Shown here: positions 1-8,209 of the stretch, piece by piece | How the letters are laid out: each line of letters starts with the position of its first letter | Numbering within the stretch: the first letter of the stretch is position 1 | From: Nocardia stercoris | GTDB taxonomy: Bacteria > Actinomycetota > Actinomycetes > Mycobacteriales > Mycobacteriaceae | DNA length: 64,000 bases | Reading direction: 5' to 3' | NCBI RefSeq assembly: GCF_003696265.1 | Contig: NZ_RFFH01000012.1 | Coordinates: 16,895-80,894, forward strand | The notes under the pieces: model-generated | What the model was told of the DNA's origin: nothing | Seen by the model: the letters and a program-made list of their open reading frames with translations, nothing else | Database searches by the model: none | Position numbers and translations under genes: made by a program

Positions 1-226
1 TGTGCTGCTTCCTGCCGTCGATGTCGCCCAGACGGCTGAGCGCCGGTAGCCCGGTCCGGGACCGCGGCGCTCACCCACTGAGATCGTCGAAGTGAGTCTT
101 GTGCTGCTTCCTGCCGTCGATGTCGCCCAGACGGCTGAGCGCCGGTAGCCCGGTCCGGGACCGCGGCGCTCACCCACTGAGATCGTCGAAGTGAGTCTTG
201 TGCTGCTTCCTGCCGTCGATGTCGCC
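1..226. repeat. 99-bp tandem repeat carrying the hisA start
   Basis: Bases 1-99 and 100-198 are identical, and 199-226 repeats the first 28 bases of the unit before diverging inside hisA. The array may continue left of the window. Each unit carries the hisA GTG and its first twelve codons. In the upstream copies that reading runs on into a TAG (146-148 for the start at 92), giving an 18-codon decoy. The unit is 33 codons long, so the copies share the hisA frame. A true duplication and an assembly artefact cannot be told apart from the sequence alone. Confidence 0.95.
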
Positions 227-922
227 AATGGTGAGGCCGTTCGCCTGGTTCAGGGGGAGGCCGGTAGCGAGACCGGTTACGGGTCGCCGCGCGACGCCGC
301 CCTCGCCTGGCAGAACGCCGGGGCCGAATGGGTGCACCTGGTCGACCTGGACGCCGCCTTCGGCAAGGGATCCAATCGCGAGCTGCTGGCCGGGGTGATC
401 GGTGAGCTGGACGTCAAGGTCGAGCTGTCCGGCGGGATCCGTGACGACGAGTCGCTGCGCGCCGCGCTGGCCACCGGCTGCGCGCGGGTCAACCTCGGTA
501 CCGCCGCGATCGAGAACCCCGAGTGGTGCGCGCGGGCCATCGGCGAGTACGGCGACCGGATCGCGGTCGGCTTGGACACCAAGCTGATCGACGGCGAGTG
601 GCGGCTGCGCGGGCGCGGCTGGGTCACCGACGGCGGTGACCTGTGGGAGGTGCTGGAGCGGCTCGAGCGCGACGGCTGCTCGCGCTACGTCGTCACCGAC
701 GTCTCCAAGGACGGCACGCTGACCGGCCCGAACCTGACCCTGCTCAGCGAGGTCGCCAACGCCACCGACGCCCCGGTGGTCGCCTCCGGCGGCATCTCGG
801 AGCTCGACGACCTGCGGGCCATCGCGACTCTGGTCGACGAGGGGGTGGAGGGCGCCATCATCGGCAAGGCGCTGTACGCGGGCCGGTTCACGCTGCCCGA
901 AGCTCTCGAAGCGGTCCGCTAG
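191..922 (+). CDS. hisA: Phosphoribosyl isomerase A (HisA/PriA)
   Basis: A (beta/alpha)8 isomerase of 243 residues that converts ProFAR to PRFAR in histidine synthesis. In actinobacteria the PriA form also isomerises phosphoribosylanthranilate in the tryptophan pathway. Visible key residues are D10 in LLPAVDV, R18, SGGIRDD at 80-86, R142/W144 in RGRGW and D174 in TDVSKDGT, which match the two catalytic Asp and the substrate loop of PriA. No trpF is seen among the trp genes of this window, consistent with a dual role. The GTG at 191 gives the usual MSLVLLPAVDV start. Its 5' end is the third copy of a 99-bp tandem repeat. impA follows after 3 bases. Confidence 0.96.
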   Translation: MSLVLLPAVDVANGEAVRLVQGEAGSETGYGSPRDAALAWQNAGAEWVHLVDLDAAFGKGSNRELLAGVIGELDVKVELSGGIRDDESLRAALATGCARVNLGTAAIENPEWCARAIGEYGDRIAVGLDTKLIDGEWRLRGRGWVTDGGDLWEVLERLERDGCSRYVVTDVSKDGTLTGPNLTLLSEVANATDAPVVASGGISELDDLRAIATLVDEGVEGAIIGKALYAGRFTLPEALEAVR

Positions 923-925
923 CCG

Positions 926-1771
926 ATGACCGCCGACCTCCCCGACCTGCTCGCCGCCGCGGCGACCGTACTCGACGACGCCGCACCGCGTTTCGTGGCG
1001 GGAGTCGGCGCACCGAGCGCGGTGGACAAGGGCCGCGGCGATTTCGCCACCGAGCTCGACCTCGAGCTGGAGCGGACCGTGTCGCGGGAGTTGCTGGCGC
1101 GTACCGGAATTCCGGTGCACGGGGAGGAATTCGGCGGTCCCGAACTGACGTCGGGCACCGCCTGGGTGTTGGACCCGATCGACGGAACCTTCAATTATTC
1201 GGCCGGACACCCGCTTTCGGGCATGCTGCTGGCCCTGGTCCGCGACGGTGAACCGGTGATCGGCCTCACCTGGCTGCCCGGGCTGGGCCGGCGATACGCG
1301 GCCGTGGCCGGTGGGCCGCTGCTGATCGACGGCGTCCCGCAGCCGCCGCTCGAACCGGGCAAGTTGTCGCACAGCATGATCGGGTTCGGGGCCTTCAATA
1401 TCGACGGGGAGGGCCGGATCCCGGGCATCTTCCGGTTCAATCTGCTGGGCGCGCTGAGCCGGCTCTCGGGCCGCGTGCGCATGCACGGCTCGACGGGAAT
1501 CGATCTGGCCTACACCGCATCCGGAATTCTGGGCGGCGCGGTGGTGTTCGGACATCATCCGTGGGACAACGCCGCCGGGGTCGCGCTGGTGCGCGCGGCC
1601 GGCGGTGTGGTCACCGATCTGCTGGGCCGGGAGTGGCGGATCGACTCCGGGTCGGTGCTGGCCGCCGCGCCCGGCGTGCACGAGGAACTGTTGGATCTGA
1701 TCGGGGACACCGTGATTCGGGTGACCGACGCGGTGACGCCCCCGGCCGGGTCGGAGGAGGTGGAGCAATGA
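926..1771 (+). CDS. impA: Inositol monophosphatase family protein (ImpA)
   Basis: A Mg-dependent phosphatase of the inositol monophosphatase fold, 281 residues. It has the metal site E67/E68 in GEEFG, D83-P-I-D86-G-T and W214-D215-NAAG. The position between hisA and hisF is that of M. tuberculosis impA (Rv1604). Substrates could be inositol phosphate or histidinol phosphate; the his-operon location makes the latter worth considering, but the sequence does not decide it. Its TGA overlaps the hisF ATG in the four bases 1768-1771, so translation is probably coupled. Confidence 0.93.
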   Translation: MTADLPDLLAAAATVLDDAAPRFVAGVGAPSAVDKGRGDFATELDLELERTVSRELLARTGIPVHGEEFGGPELTSGTAWVLDPIDGTFNYSAGHPLSGMLLALVRDGEPVIGLTWLPGLGRRYAAVAGGPLLIDGVPQPPLEPGKLSHSMIGFGAFNIDGEGRIPGIFRFNLLGALSRLSGRVRMHGSTGIDLAYTASGILGGAVVFGHHPWDNAAGVALVRAAGGVVTDLLGREWRIDSGSVLAAAPGVHEELLDLIGDTVIRVTDAVTPPAGSEEVEQ

Positions 1772-2541
1772 CGTTGGCAGTGCGGGTGATTCCGTGTCTG
1801 GATGTGGATGCGGGCCGGGTGGTCAAGGGCGTCAACTTCGAAAACCTGCGGGATGCCGGCGATCCGGTGGAACTGGCGCAGGTCTACGACGCGCAGGGCG
1901 CCGACGAACTCACCTTCCTCGATGTCACCGCCTCCACCGGCGACCGCGGCACCATGATCGACGTGGTCACCCGGACCGCCGAGCAGATCTTCATTCCGCT
2001 CACCGTCGGCGGCGGTGTCCGGACCGTCGAGGACGTGGACCGGTTGCTGCGCGCCGGCGCGGACAAGGTGTCGGTGAACACCGCGGCCATCGCGAAACCC
2101 GAAGTGCTGCGCGAGATGTCGGAGCGGTTCGGCGCCCAGTGCATCGTGCTGTCGGTCGACGCGCGGACCGTGCCCACCGGCAACGAACCCACGCCCTCGG
2201 GCTGGGAGGTCACCACGCACGGCGGCCGCCGCGGCACCGGGATCGACGCCGTCGAATGGGCGATCCGCGGCGCCGAACTGGGGGTGGGCGAGATCCTGCT
2301 GAACTCGATGGACGCCGACGGCACCAAGGGCGGCTTCGACCTGCCCATGATCGCCGCCGTGCGGGCCGCGGTGTCGGTGCCGATCATCGCCAGCGGCGGC
2401 GCGGGCAGCGTCGAGCACTTCGCGCCCGCCGTGCAGACCGGCGCCGACGCGGTGCTGGCGGCCAGCGTGTTCCACTTCGGTGACCTCACCATCCCGCAGG
2501 TGAAGGACGCCATGCGCGCGGACGGGATCGTGGTCCGATGA
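1768..2541 (+). CDS. hisF: Imidazole glycerol phosphate synthase subunit HisF
   Basis: The cyclase subunit of IGP synthase, 257 residues. It uses ammonia from HisH to turn PRFAR into imidazole glycerol phosphate and AICAR. The two catalytic aspartates of the barrel are D12 (IPCLDVD) and D131 (LSVDAR). The phosphate-binding loops GGGVR and SGGAG are also present. The start overlaps the end of impA. The stop TGA at 2539-2541 is itself overlapped by the ATG of a 26-codon mini-ORF that leads to hisI. Confidence 0.97.
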   Translation: MTLAVRVIPCLDVDAGRVVKGVNFENLRDAGDPVELAQVYDAQGADELTFLDVTASTGDRGTMIDVVTRTAEQIFIPLTVGGGVRTVEDVDRLLRAGADKVSVNTAAIAKPEVLREMSERFGAQCIVLSVDARTVPTGNEPTPSGWEVTTHGGRRGTGIDAVEWAIRGAELGVGEILLNSMDADGTKGGFDLPMIAAVRAAVSVPIIASGGAGSVEHFAPAVQTGADAVLAASVFHFGDLTIPQVKDAMRADGIVVR

Positions 2542-2618
2542 GCGAACGAAGTGAGCGAATCATGTGCCGGCGCGCTGGGCGCATCGCGGAGCCGAGCGTC
2601 AGCGAGGCGCAGCGATGA
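2538..2618 (+). other. Bridging mini-ORF between hisF and hisI
   Basis: A 26-codon ORF starts with an ATG overlapping the hisF stop (ATGA 2538-2541) and ends with a TGA overlapping the hisI start (ATGA 2615-2618). The peptide begins MSERSERIMC. The DNA holds two related AGCGA-rich blocks, a type of intergenic sequence I recognise as common in Nocardia and Rhodococcus genomes. It is unlikely to encode a functional protein. It would carry ribosomes from hisF to hisI, which has no good Shine-Dalgarno sequence of its own. Confidence 0.5.
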
Positions 2619-2965
2619 GCCTCGACCCCACGATCGCCGCCCGCCTCAAACGCAACGACGCCGGCCTGGTGGCCGCCGTCGTGCAGGAACGCGGCACCGG
2701 CGACGTGCTGATGATGGCCTGGATGGACGACGAGGCCCTCGCCCGCACCCTGGCCACCCGCAAGGCCACCTACTACTCGCGTTCCCGCCGCCAGTACTGG
2801 GTGAAGGGCGAGACCTCCGGCCACACCCAGTACGTTCACGAGGTCCGCCTCGACTGCGACGGTGACACGCTGCTACTGATCGTCGACCAGGTCGGCGCGG
2901 CGTGCCACACGGGCACACACAGCTGCTGGGACGGCGACCAGCTGCTGGGCCCGGCCGGAGCGTAG
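2615..2965 (+). CDS. hisI: Phosphoribosyl-AMP cyclohydrolase HisI
   Basis: A 116-residue Zn/Mg enzyme that opens the ring of phosphoribosyl-AMP in histidine synthesis. The metal site is visible as D80-C81-D82-G-D84 together with C97 and C104 near the C-terminus (GAACHTGTHSCW). The ATG at 2615 gives the normal MSLDPTIAARLKRN start. A GTG at 2564 would add 17 unrelated residues. There is no fused HisE domain, as is usual in actinobacteria. Translation is probably coupled through the mini-ORF that ends over this start codon. Confidence 0.95.
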   Translation: MSLDPTIAARLKRNDAGLVAAVVQERGTGDVLMMAWMDDEALARTLATRKATYYSRSRRQYWVKGETSGHTQYVHEVRLDCDGDTLLLIVDQVGAACHTGTHSCWDGDQLLGPAGA

Positions 2966-3054
2966 ACGACGAACTCGGAAGTCGCGGTTGGCTATCGGGT
3001 AGAGCCGGCGCTTCGATCCGGACAATTCCCCCTCGGCTGTGGCCGGCGGTTCAC

Positions 3055-3060
3055 TAGCAT
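3055..3060 (+). promoter_or_regulatory. -10 box TAGCAT, leaderless type
   Basis: TAGCAT fits the actinobacterial TANNNT -10 consensus and ends 7 bases before the GTG at 3068, so the transcript is predicted to begin at or very near the start codon. Confidence 0.5.
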
Positions 3061-3067
3061 CCGCTAC

Positions 3068-3451
3068 GTGATGAACAAGGGTAGTTTCGTGGCTGTCATG
3101 GCCGCCGTATCGATCGCTGCGGCCGTAGGTCCGGCCGGTATCGCCGCCGCGGGCGTGCCGTTGACGCCGGTCGATACCGCGGGCACCGCTGCGGCCACGT
3201 CTTCGGCGAGCACGGATTCGGCTTGGCCGCTCTGGGTGGCGGGTACGAATTCGGCATGGTCGGTCTCGGCGGCGGTTACTTCCACGCAGTCGGGGCAAGT
3301 GGCTGAGGGTTCGGTCGCGTCGCTCGCGGCCGCGGGTGCCGCGTCGCCGTCGGGGCAAGCCGTGGAGTTGATCGCCGGGGTACTGGCCGATTTGGCTTGG
3401 CGGGCCGGTTCGGTCGGCGGCGCATGCCCGCCTACTAATGGCATCTGCTGA
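3068..3451 (+). CDS. Small secreted Ala/Ser-rich protein
   Basis: A 127-residue protein (126 from the ATG at 3071). It has a Sec-type signal: a Lys near the N-terminus, a hydrophobic stretch from about residue 7 to 26 and an AAAG cleavage region. The mature part is rich in Ala, Ser and Thr and has a C-terminal CPPTNGIC with a cysteine pair that may form a disulfide. I do not recognise a family. A TANNNT box 7 bases upstream suggests a leaderless transcript starting at the GTG. It lies between hisI and an ART-domain gene, with no sign that it belongs to the his operon. Confidence 0.65.
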   Translation: MMNKGSFVAVMAAVSIAAAVGPAGIAAAGVPLTPVDTAGTAAATSSASTDSAWPLWVAGTNSAWSVSAAVTSTQSGQVAEGSVASLAAAGAASPSGQAVELIAGVLADLAWRAGSVGGACPPTNGIC

Positions 3452-3675
3452 AACGACATTCGAGCCTGAATCGTCGACCATTTGTCATGCGATGTGACAC
3501 AAGGGCATTGCGCTGAAGTCGGCGCCGTGCGGTTCGCCGGCGACCGTGCAGGGGATGGCGGACCGGATCTCGACTCCCGGTATTTCCAGCGCTGGAAGAT
3601 GACACCCTCGGGCTCGGGGCGGGGGCCGTACAGTCGGATCCGGTCCGTGCTCGATGCGGCCGGAAGAGGGACCGG

Positions 3676-4473
3676 GTGGACGATGAGGTGGTGGCGGCAG
3701 CACTGCGCCGCCTCGTCGAGCGTTTGGCCCAGGAGACCGAACGGGCCGGGGTCGCCGACGCCGGCGGTCTGCGGAAGCTGAGTGAGCCGCTGCACCAGGT
3801 GTCGCCCGCGCTCGACGATGCCGAGCGAGGCGGCGCGGCCACCCTCGACTCGGTCGTCGAACACGCCGCCGCGGGCTCGGACCCGGTCGGTCGCGCTCGA
3901 CCGACGCCGAGGATATTCGTTACCACCGCTGACGCTCATGCCTACGGCTCGAGCGTCTGGCGCGACACTGTCGACGGGCTCGAGCAGGAGCAACGCTTCT
4001 TGCTGACCGATTACACCGCCGGCGAGAGCACCTGGATCAACGACATGCTGCGCATGCGGTATCCCCTTCCGCCGTCGCTACAGCAGCAGGTTCGAGATCT
4101 GGACGCGATCCTGGCGCGGCAACCGACGCACGAATGGGTTCGGGTCCACAAGACCATTCAAGCCGGCCGGCTGTTCCCGGACACCGACATCGCGGCGGTC
4201 CGTCCCGGCGACCGGGGGCGGTTCGACGACTTCGTCAGTACCTCGCTGCATCCCGACGGCACCCTCGACCTCCAGCGGCTCGAACACCGCAACGTCGAGG
4301 TGACACTCGATGTGCCGCCGGGAATTCCGGCGATCTATGTCGGCGACGTGTCGGCCACGCTCGGCGAGTACGAACTGCTGCTCGGCCGGAATCTGGATTT
4401 CGAGGTATCCGATATCCAGCGGGTGGGTCGCAGGTGGGCGGTGGCGGCGACCGTCACCGGCATCGCGACCTGA
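3676..4473 (+). CDS. ADP-ribosyltransferase domain protein (ADPrib_exo_Tox type)
   Basis: A 265-residue protein whose second half (about 84-250) matches the R-S-E class of ADP-ribosyltransferases. R156 lies in EWVRVHKT, S188-T189-S190 in FVSTS, and the ExE pair is E231/E233 in GEYELLLGR. The ART-like helix SxxINDMLR precedes them (about 118-126). Residues 1-80 are helical and charged, with no signal peptide or membrane segment. GGAAGAGGG at 3662-3670 is a good ribosome site for the GTG at 3676. It could be an exported toxin, a phage-type effector or an intracellular modifier. No ADP-ribosylglycohydrolase lies next to it; the only one in the window is at 47203. Confidence 0.75.
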   Translation: MDDEVVAAALRRLVERLAQETERAGVADAGGLRKLSEPLHQVSPALDDAERGGAATLDSVVEHAAAGSDPVGRARPTPRIFVTTADAHAYGSSVWRDTVDGLEQEQRFLLTDYTAGESTWINDMLRMRYPLPPSLQQQVRDLDAILARQPTHEWVRVHKTIQAGRLFPDTDIAAVRPGDRGRFDDFVSTSLHPDGTLDLQRLEHRNVEVTLDVPPGIPAIYVGDVSATLGEYELLLGRNLDFEVSDIQRVGRRWAVAATVTGIAT

Positions 4474-4482
4474 CCGTTGGGA

Positions 4483-5490
4483 TCACGCCGCGTCGTGGGC
4501 GCGGAGGAAGGCGGTGAGTGGGGCCGATAGTTGTGCCGGTCGGTCGCCCCAGTCGTAGACGACCGCGGTGCGGGCGATCAGGTCGTGGAGTGCGCGATGG
4601 TCGCGGCGTAATGCGATGAGGGCCAAGCCGATCGCGAATATCGTGCTGAGTGGGAAGGCCAGCGTTCGGACCAGGGCGGCGCGTGGCCGGACCGGGGAGC
4701 CGGTGCGGGAGACGACGGTGAGTCCGATGATTCCCTTGCCGACCGTGCGGCCGGAGATCGCGGTGGTCGTGGTCAGGTACAGGGCGGCCCAGACGGCGAG
4801 GAGGGTGGAGGCCACGATCCCGTTGCCTTCCCCGACCGAGAAGCCGAACAGTGCCTTGGCGAGTACGCCGACGAGCCAGAAGGCGAGCGAGTATGCGCCC
4901 AGGATGACGCCGACGTCGATCGCCGCCGCGGCGGCCCGGCTGACCGGGCCCGCGTACCGGCCGCTGACGGTGGTACGGCCAACGGCCGCAGCGGTTTTCG
5001 GCCTTCGTACCGTCGTGGTGTCCGGTCCCGGGGGCGGGTGGACGGCCGGGCCCGATGGTGCGACGGTGTCCGGCTGCGCCGATGACGCGCGGCCGACGAG
5101 CGCGGGCGGGCCGAGTGGTGCCGGCCCGCGGCGGCGCAGCACCCGGTCGACGATCCCGGTCTCGATCCGATCCAGTCCGGCCAGCTCGCGCCGCACGACA
5201 TCGAGGGTGCGCCCGGCCAGTCCCATGGTGGTCCGGGCGACCACGTCCGCGATCCCCGCCCGCTGTACCAGCTCCTCGACGTCCACCCGATCGAGCAACC
5301 GTTCCACGTCCACCCGATCGAGGAACCGGTTCACGTCCACCCGGTCGAGCAGCCGGTCGAGGTCCACCCGCTCCAACAACGCGTCGACGTCGATCTCCTC
5401 GACGATCTGCTCGACCGGCACGATCTCGACGACCTTGCCCGTGACCGCGCCCACGACACGTCCGAACAAGCCGGGTTCTGGCGGCGTCAT
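4483..5490 (-). CDS. RDD-family membrane protein with 9-residue repeats
   Basis: A 335-residue protein. The N-terminal part holds five consecutive 9-residue repeats of the form DVxRLLDRV (residues 34-78), each starting with Asp. A Pro-rich linker follows, then a C-terminal RDD domain with membrane segments from about residue 195 onward and the typical GRTVGKGIIGLTVV and HDLIARTAVV motifs. The ATG at 5490 is preferred because the reading upstream of it is non-conserved in character. RDD proteins are poorly characterised membrane proteins. It converges with the ART gene, leaving a 9-bp gap. Confidence 0.85.
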   Translation of the reverse strand: MTPPEPGLFGRVVGAVTGKVVEIVPVEQIVEEIDVDALLERVDLDRLLDRVDVNRFLDRVDVERLLDRVDVEELVQRAGIADVVARTTMGLAGRTLDVVRRELAGLDRIETGIVDRVLRRRGPAPLGPPALVGRASSAQPDTVAPSGPAVHPPPGPDTTTVRRPKTAAAVGRTTVSGRYAGPVSRAAAAAIDVGVILGAYSLAFWLVGVLAKALFGFSVGEGNGIVASTLLAVWAALYLTTTTAISGRTVGKGIIGLTVVSRTGSPVRPRAALVRTLAFPLSTIFAIGLALIALRRDHRALHDLIARTAVVYDWGDRPAQLSAPLTAFLRAHDAA

Positions 5491-5746
5491 ACGGTCAGGA
5501 TCGCACAGCGTCGCGCCCGCGCACCCCGACCGACACGTCCGCCGGGCGAAGTGCCGGATGTTCGAGCCCGGAAATTGCGCACATCGCAACCGGTGCGTAA
5601 AGTGCCGGTGAATCCGTATATGGGATGTAAACGGAATTCGGTGCACGAAACAAATCGGGAAATATTCGGCTTCGATATCGCATCGAGTTCTGTCGGATCA
5701 GCGCAACAACTCCCGGCGATCTTCACGGGGCTGTTCGGCGCGGTCG

Positions 5747-5752
5747 TATACT
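5747..5752 (+). promoter_or_regulatory. -10 box TATACT, leaderless type
   Basis: TATACT is a near-ideal -10 element and ends 6 bases before the ATG at 5759, so the FHA-ABC gene is probably transcribed from its start codon. Confidence 0.6.
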
Positions 5753-5758
5753 CCCGTT

Positions 5759-8209
5759 ATGGCGGATGAGCGGTCCTCCACCGAATTCCCCGAGTCGCCC
5801 GTTCTCGTGGTGCAGACCCGAGAACACGTCTACCGGCTACAGGCCGGGGGTGCGTACAACATCGGCCGTGATCCGGCCGCCGACATCGTGGTCACCGATC
5901 CGCGTGTTTCGTCCTTGCATGCCGTGCTGGAGCGCGGATCGCAGGGGTGGGAAATCGAGGACGCGCACAGTCTGAACGGCACCTTTTTCGACGGTCGTCG
6001 CGTCGAGCGAATGCTGATCGACCACGACGAGACCTTCGAATTGGGGCACGCCAAGGACGGTGCGCGGTTGTCCTGCTCGCTCGAAACCTCACCCCGCCCC
6101 GCATCCGAAGCCGGCGACGATCCCGGTGGGGACACGATGGTCGTCCCGAATCCCGGCTACGACTTGGGCGACGAAGCCACGGTCACCAAGTACGAGGCGG
6201 ACCTGCCACGCCGAGTGTCGCGGTCGTCCCCGCCCACCGCGGTGGTACGGATCGGCTCGGGCATGCTCCGGATCGGACGCGCCGTCGACAATGACATCGT
6301 CGTGCCCGACCTCATGGTGTCCCGCCATCACGCCGAAATCCAGGTGATCGCCGACGGTGAATATCGAGTCGTCGACCTCGACAGTCACAACGGCACGTAT
6401 GTCAACGGCCGGCGGATCGACACCGCGGACCTGTCCGAATCCGACTTGATCGGCATGGGGCACACCAATTTCCGGCTGGTCGGCAACGAACTGCGCGAGT
6501 CCGTCGACACCGGTGACATCTCGGTCTCGGTGCAGAACCTCATCGTGCGCACACCGGACGGCAAAGTGCTGCTCGACGAGGTGAGCTTCCCGATCGCGCA
6601 GCGTTCACTGGTCGGGGTGATCGGACCCAGTGGAGCGGGCAAGTCGACGCTGTTGGGCGCGGTCACCGGGCTGCGGCCCGCGACCGAGGGGACCGTCCGC
6701 TACGACGGACGCGACCTGTACACCGATTACGACGAGCTGCGACACCGGATCGGGCTGGTTCCGCAGGAGGACATCCTGCACAACCAGCTCCCGACGCGCC
6801 GCGCCCTGCTCTACGCGGCCGAGCTGCGCTTCCCCGGTGACACCCGCCCCGAGGAACGCGAGCAGCGCGTCGACGAGGTCCTCGACGAACTCGGCTTGTC
6901 GCGGCATGCCGACACCCGCATCGATCGGCTCTCCGGCGGGCAGCGCAAACGGGTGAGCGTCGCATTGGAACTGCTGACCAAACCGTCCCTGCTGTTCCTC
7001 GACGAACCGACCTCCGGCCTGGACCCGGGCCTGGACAAGACGGTCATGGAGATGCTGTCCGAACTCGCCCACGACAAGCGGACCGTCATCGTCGTCACCC
7101 ACAGCGTGGCGAATCTCGATTCCTGTGACCGTCTCCTGGTGCTGGTGCCCGGTGGCAAGCTGGCCTATTACGGACCGCCCGCGGAGGGCCTGCAGGAGTT
7201 CGGGCAGCGCACCTGGGCCGAAGTGTTCCAGGCCTTCGACCGGGAGGAGGACCGCGACTGGGCCGGTGAGTTCCGGAACTCACCGCGCTTCGAGCACTAT
7301 GTCGCGGTCGGGCTGACCGGCGACGGCGGACCGGCGGAGGAACGCACCCCGGCCGTGCCGCCTCCCGCACCACAGTCCAAGCTCAGTCAGCTCAGCACCC
7401 TGTGCCGGCGATATCTGGCGGTGATCGCCTCGGACCGCAGTTATCTGGCGTTGCTCGGTGTGATGCCGCTGCTGCTGGGCGGTTTGATCGCCGCGGTGCC
7501 GGCGGGTGCGGGCTTCACCGGGGCGCCGGGAACCAACACCGATGCCTCCTCCAAGCTCATGATCTTGGTTTTCGGTGCCTGTTTCGTCGGCACCGGCAAC
7601 GCGATTCGCGAGATCGTCAAGGAACGGACGATCTACCGGAGAGAACGCGCGGCCGGATTGTCCGCCGGGGTCTATTTGATGTCGAAACTGCTGGTTTTGG
7701 GTGTGATCACCATCGTTCAGACGGCGGTGATGTTCTCGATCGGCGCCATCGGTACGAGTTTCCCGCCGAGCGGGATATTCACCTCGGCCCAGCTGGAATT
7801 GGTTCTGGCGATGGCGATGCTGGGCATCGCGTCGTTGGCGTTGGGGTTGCTGGTGTCGGCTTCGGTGAGCACCGTGGACAAGATATTGCCCCTGCTGATC
7901 GTGCTGTCCATGGCGCAATTGGTGCTCACCGGCGGTCTGGTGCGGTTGCCCGGCACGCCGGTGCTGCAGCAGCTGTCGTTCCTGTCGCCGTCCCGCTGGG
8001 GTTTCGGCGCCGCGGCGGCCAGCATCGACCTCGACACCATCACGCCGCACGACGGCGCCCCCGACCCGCTGTGGAAACACACCACCGGCGCCTGGCTGCT
8101 CGATATGGGCGTCGTCGCCGGTCTCGCGGTGATCTTCGTCGGGCTGGCGTGGTACCGCCTGGTCCAGATGCGGCCACGGCGACGCGGAGCCCGCGCCGCT
8201 CAGCTGTGA
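5759..8209 (+). CDS. FHA-domain ABC transporter (ATPase-permease, Rv1747-like)
   Basis: An 816-residue fusion. It has two FHA phosphothreonine-binding domains (about 17-110 with IGRD, SLHAV and NGT; about 165-245 with IGR, SRHH and NGT), an ABC ATPase (Walker A GPSGAGKST at 289-297, LSGGQ at 391-395, Walker B LLFLDEP at 411-417) and a C-terminal ABC2-type six-helix membrane domain. This is the architecture of M. tuberculosis Rv1747, an exporter controlled by Ser/Thr kinase PknF through threonines in the inter-FHA linker. Here T126, T141 and T143 in the linker are candidates by analogy. No kinase gene is adjacent. Its 3' end overlaps the convergent TetR gene by 10 bp. Confidence 0.92.
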   Translation: MADERSSTEFPESPVLVVQTREHVYRLQAGGAYNIGRDPAADIVVTDPRVSSLHAVLERGSQGWEIEDAHSLNGTFFDGRRVERMLIDHDETFELGHAKDGARLSCSLETSPRPASEAGDDPGGDTMVVPNPGYDLGDEATVTKYEADLPRRVSRSSPPTAVVRIGSGMLRIGRAVDNDIVVPDLMVSRHHAEIQVIADGEYRVVDLDSHNGTYVNGRRIDTADLSESDLIGMGHTNFRLVGNELRESVDTGDISVSVQNLIVRTPDGKVLLDEVSFPIAQRSLVGVIGPSGAGKSTLLGAVTGLRPATEGTVRYDGRDLYTDYDELRHRIGLVPQEDILHNQLPTRRALLYAAELRFPGDTRPEEREQRVDEVLDELGLSRHADTRIDRLSGGQRKRVSVALELLTKPSLLFLDEPTSGLDPGLDKTVMEMLSELAHDKRTVIVVTHSVANLDSCDRLLVLVPGGKLAYYGPPAEGLQEFGQRTWAEVFQAFDREEDRDWAGEFRNSPRFEHYVAVGLTGDGGPAEERTPAVPPPAPQSKLSQLSTLCRRYLAVIASDRSYLALLGVMPLLLGGLIAAVPAGAGFTGAPGTNTDASSKLMILVFGACFVGTGNAIREIVKERTIYRRERAAGLSAGVYLMSKLLVLGVITIVQTAVMFSIGAIGTSFPPSGIFTSAQLELVLAMAMLGIASLALGLLVSASVSTVDKILPLLIVLSMAQLVLTGGLVRLPGTPVLQQLSFLSPSRWGFGAAAASIDLDTITPHDGAPDPLWKHTTGAWLLDMGVVAGLAVIFVGLAWYRLVQMRPRRRGARAAQL

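Noticed and set aside
170..1768. A 532-codon open reading on the minus strand opposite hisA-impA
   Set aside because: It is the antisense shadow of strongly conserved genes; GC-rich DNA keeps such frames open and its composition is Arg/Gly/His-rich without domains. The same holds for long antisense readings at 13147-15789, 17016-18869, 20720-23209, 30350-32446, 33111-36464 and 44630-47011.
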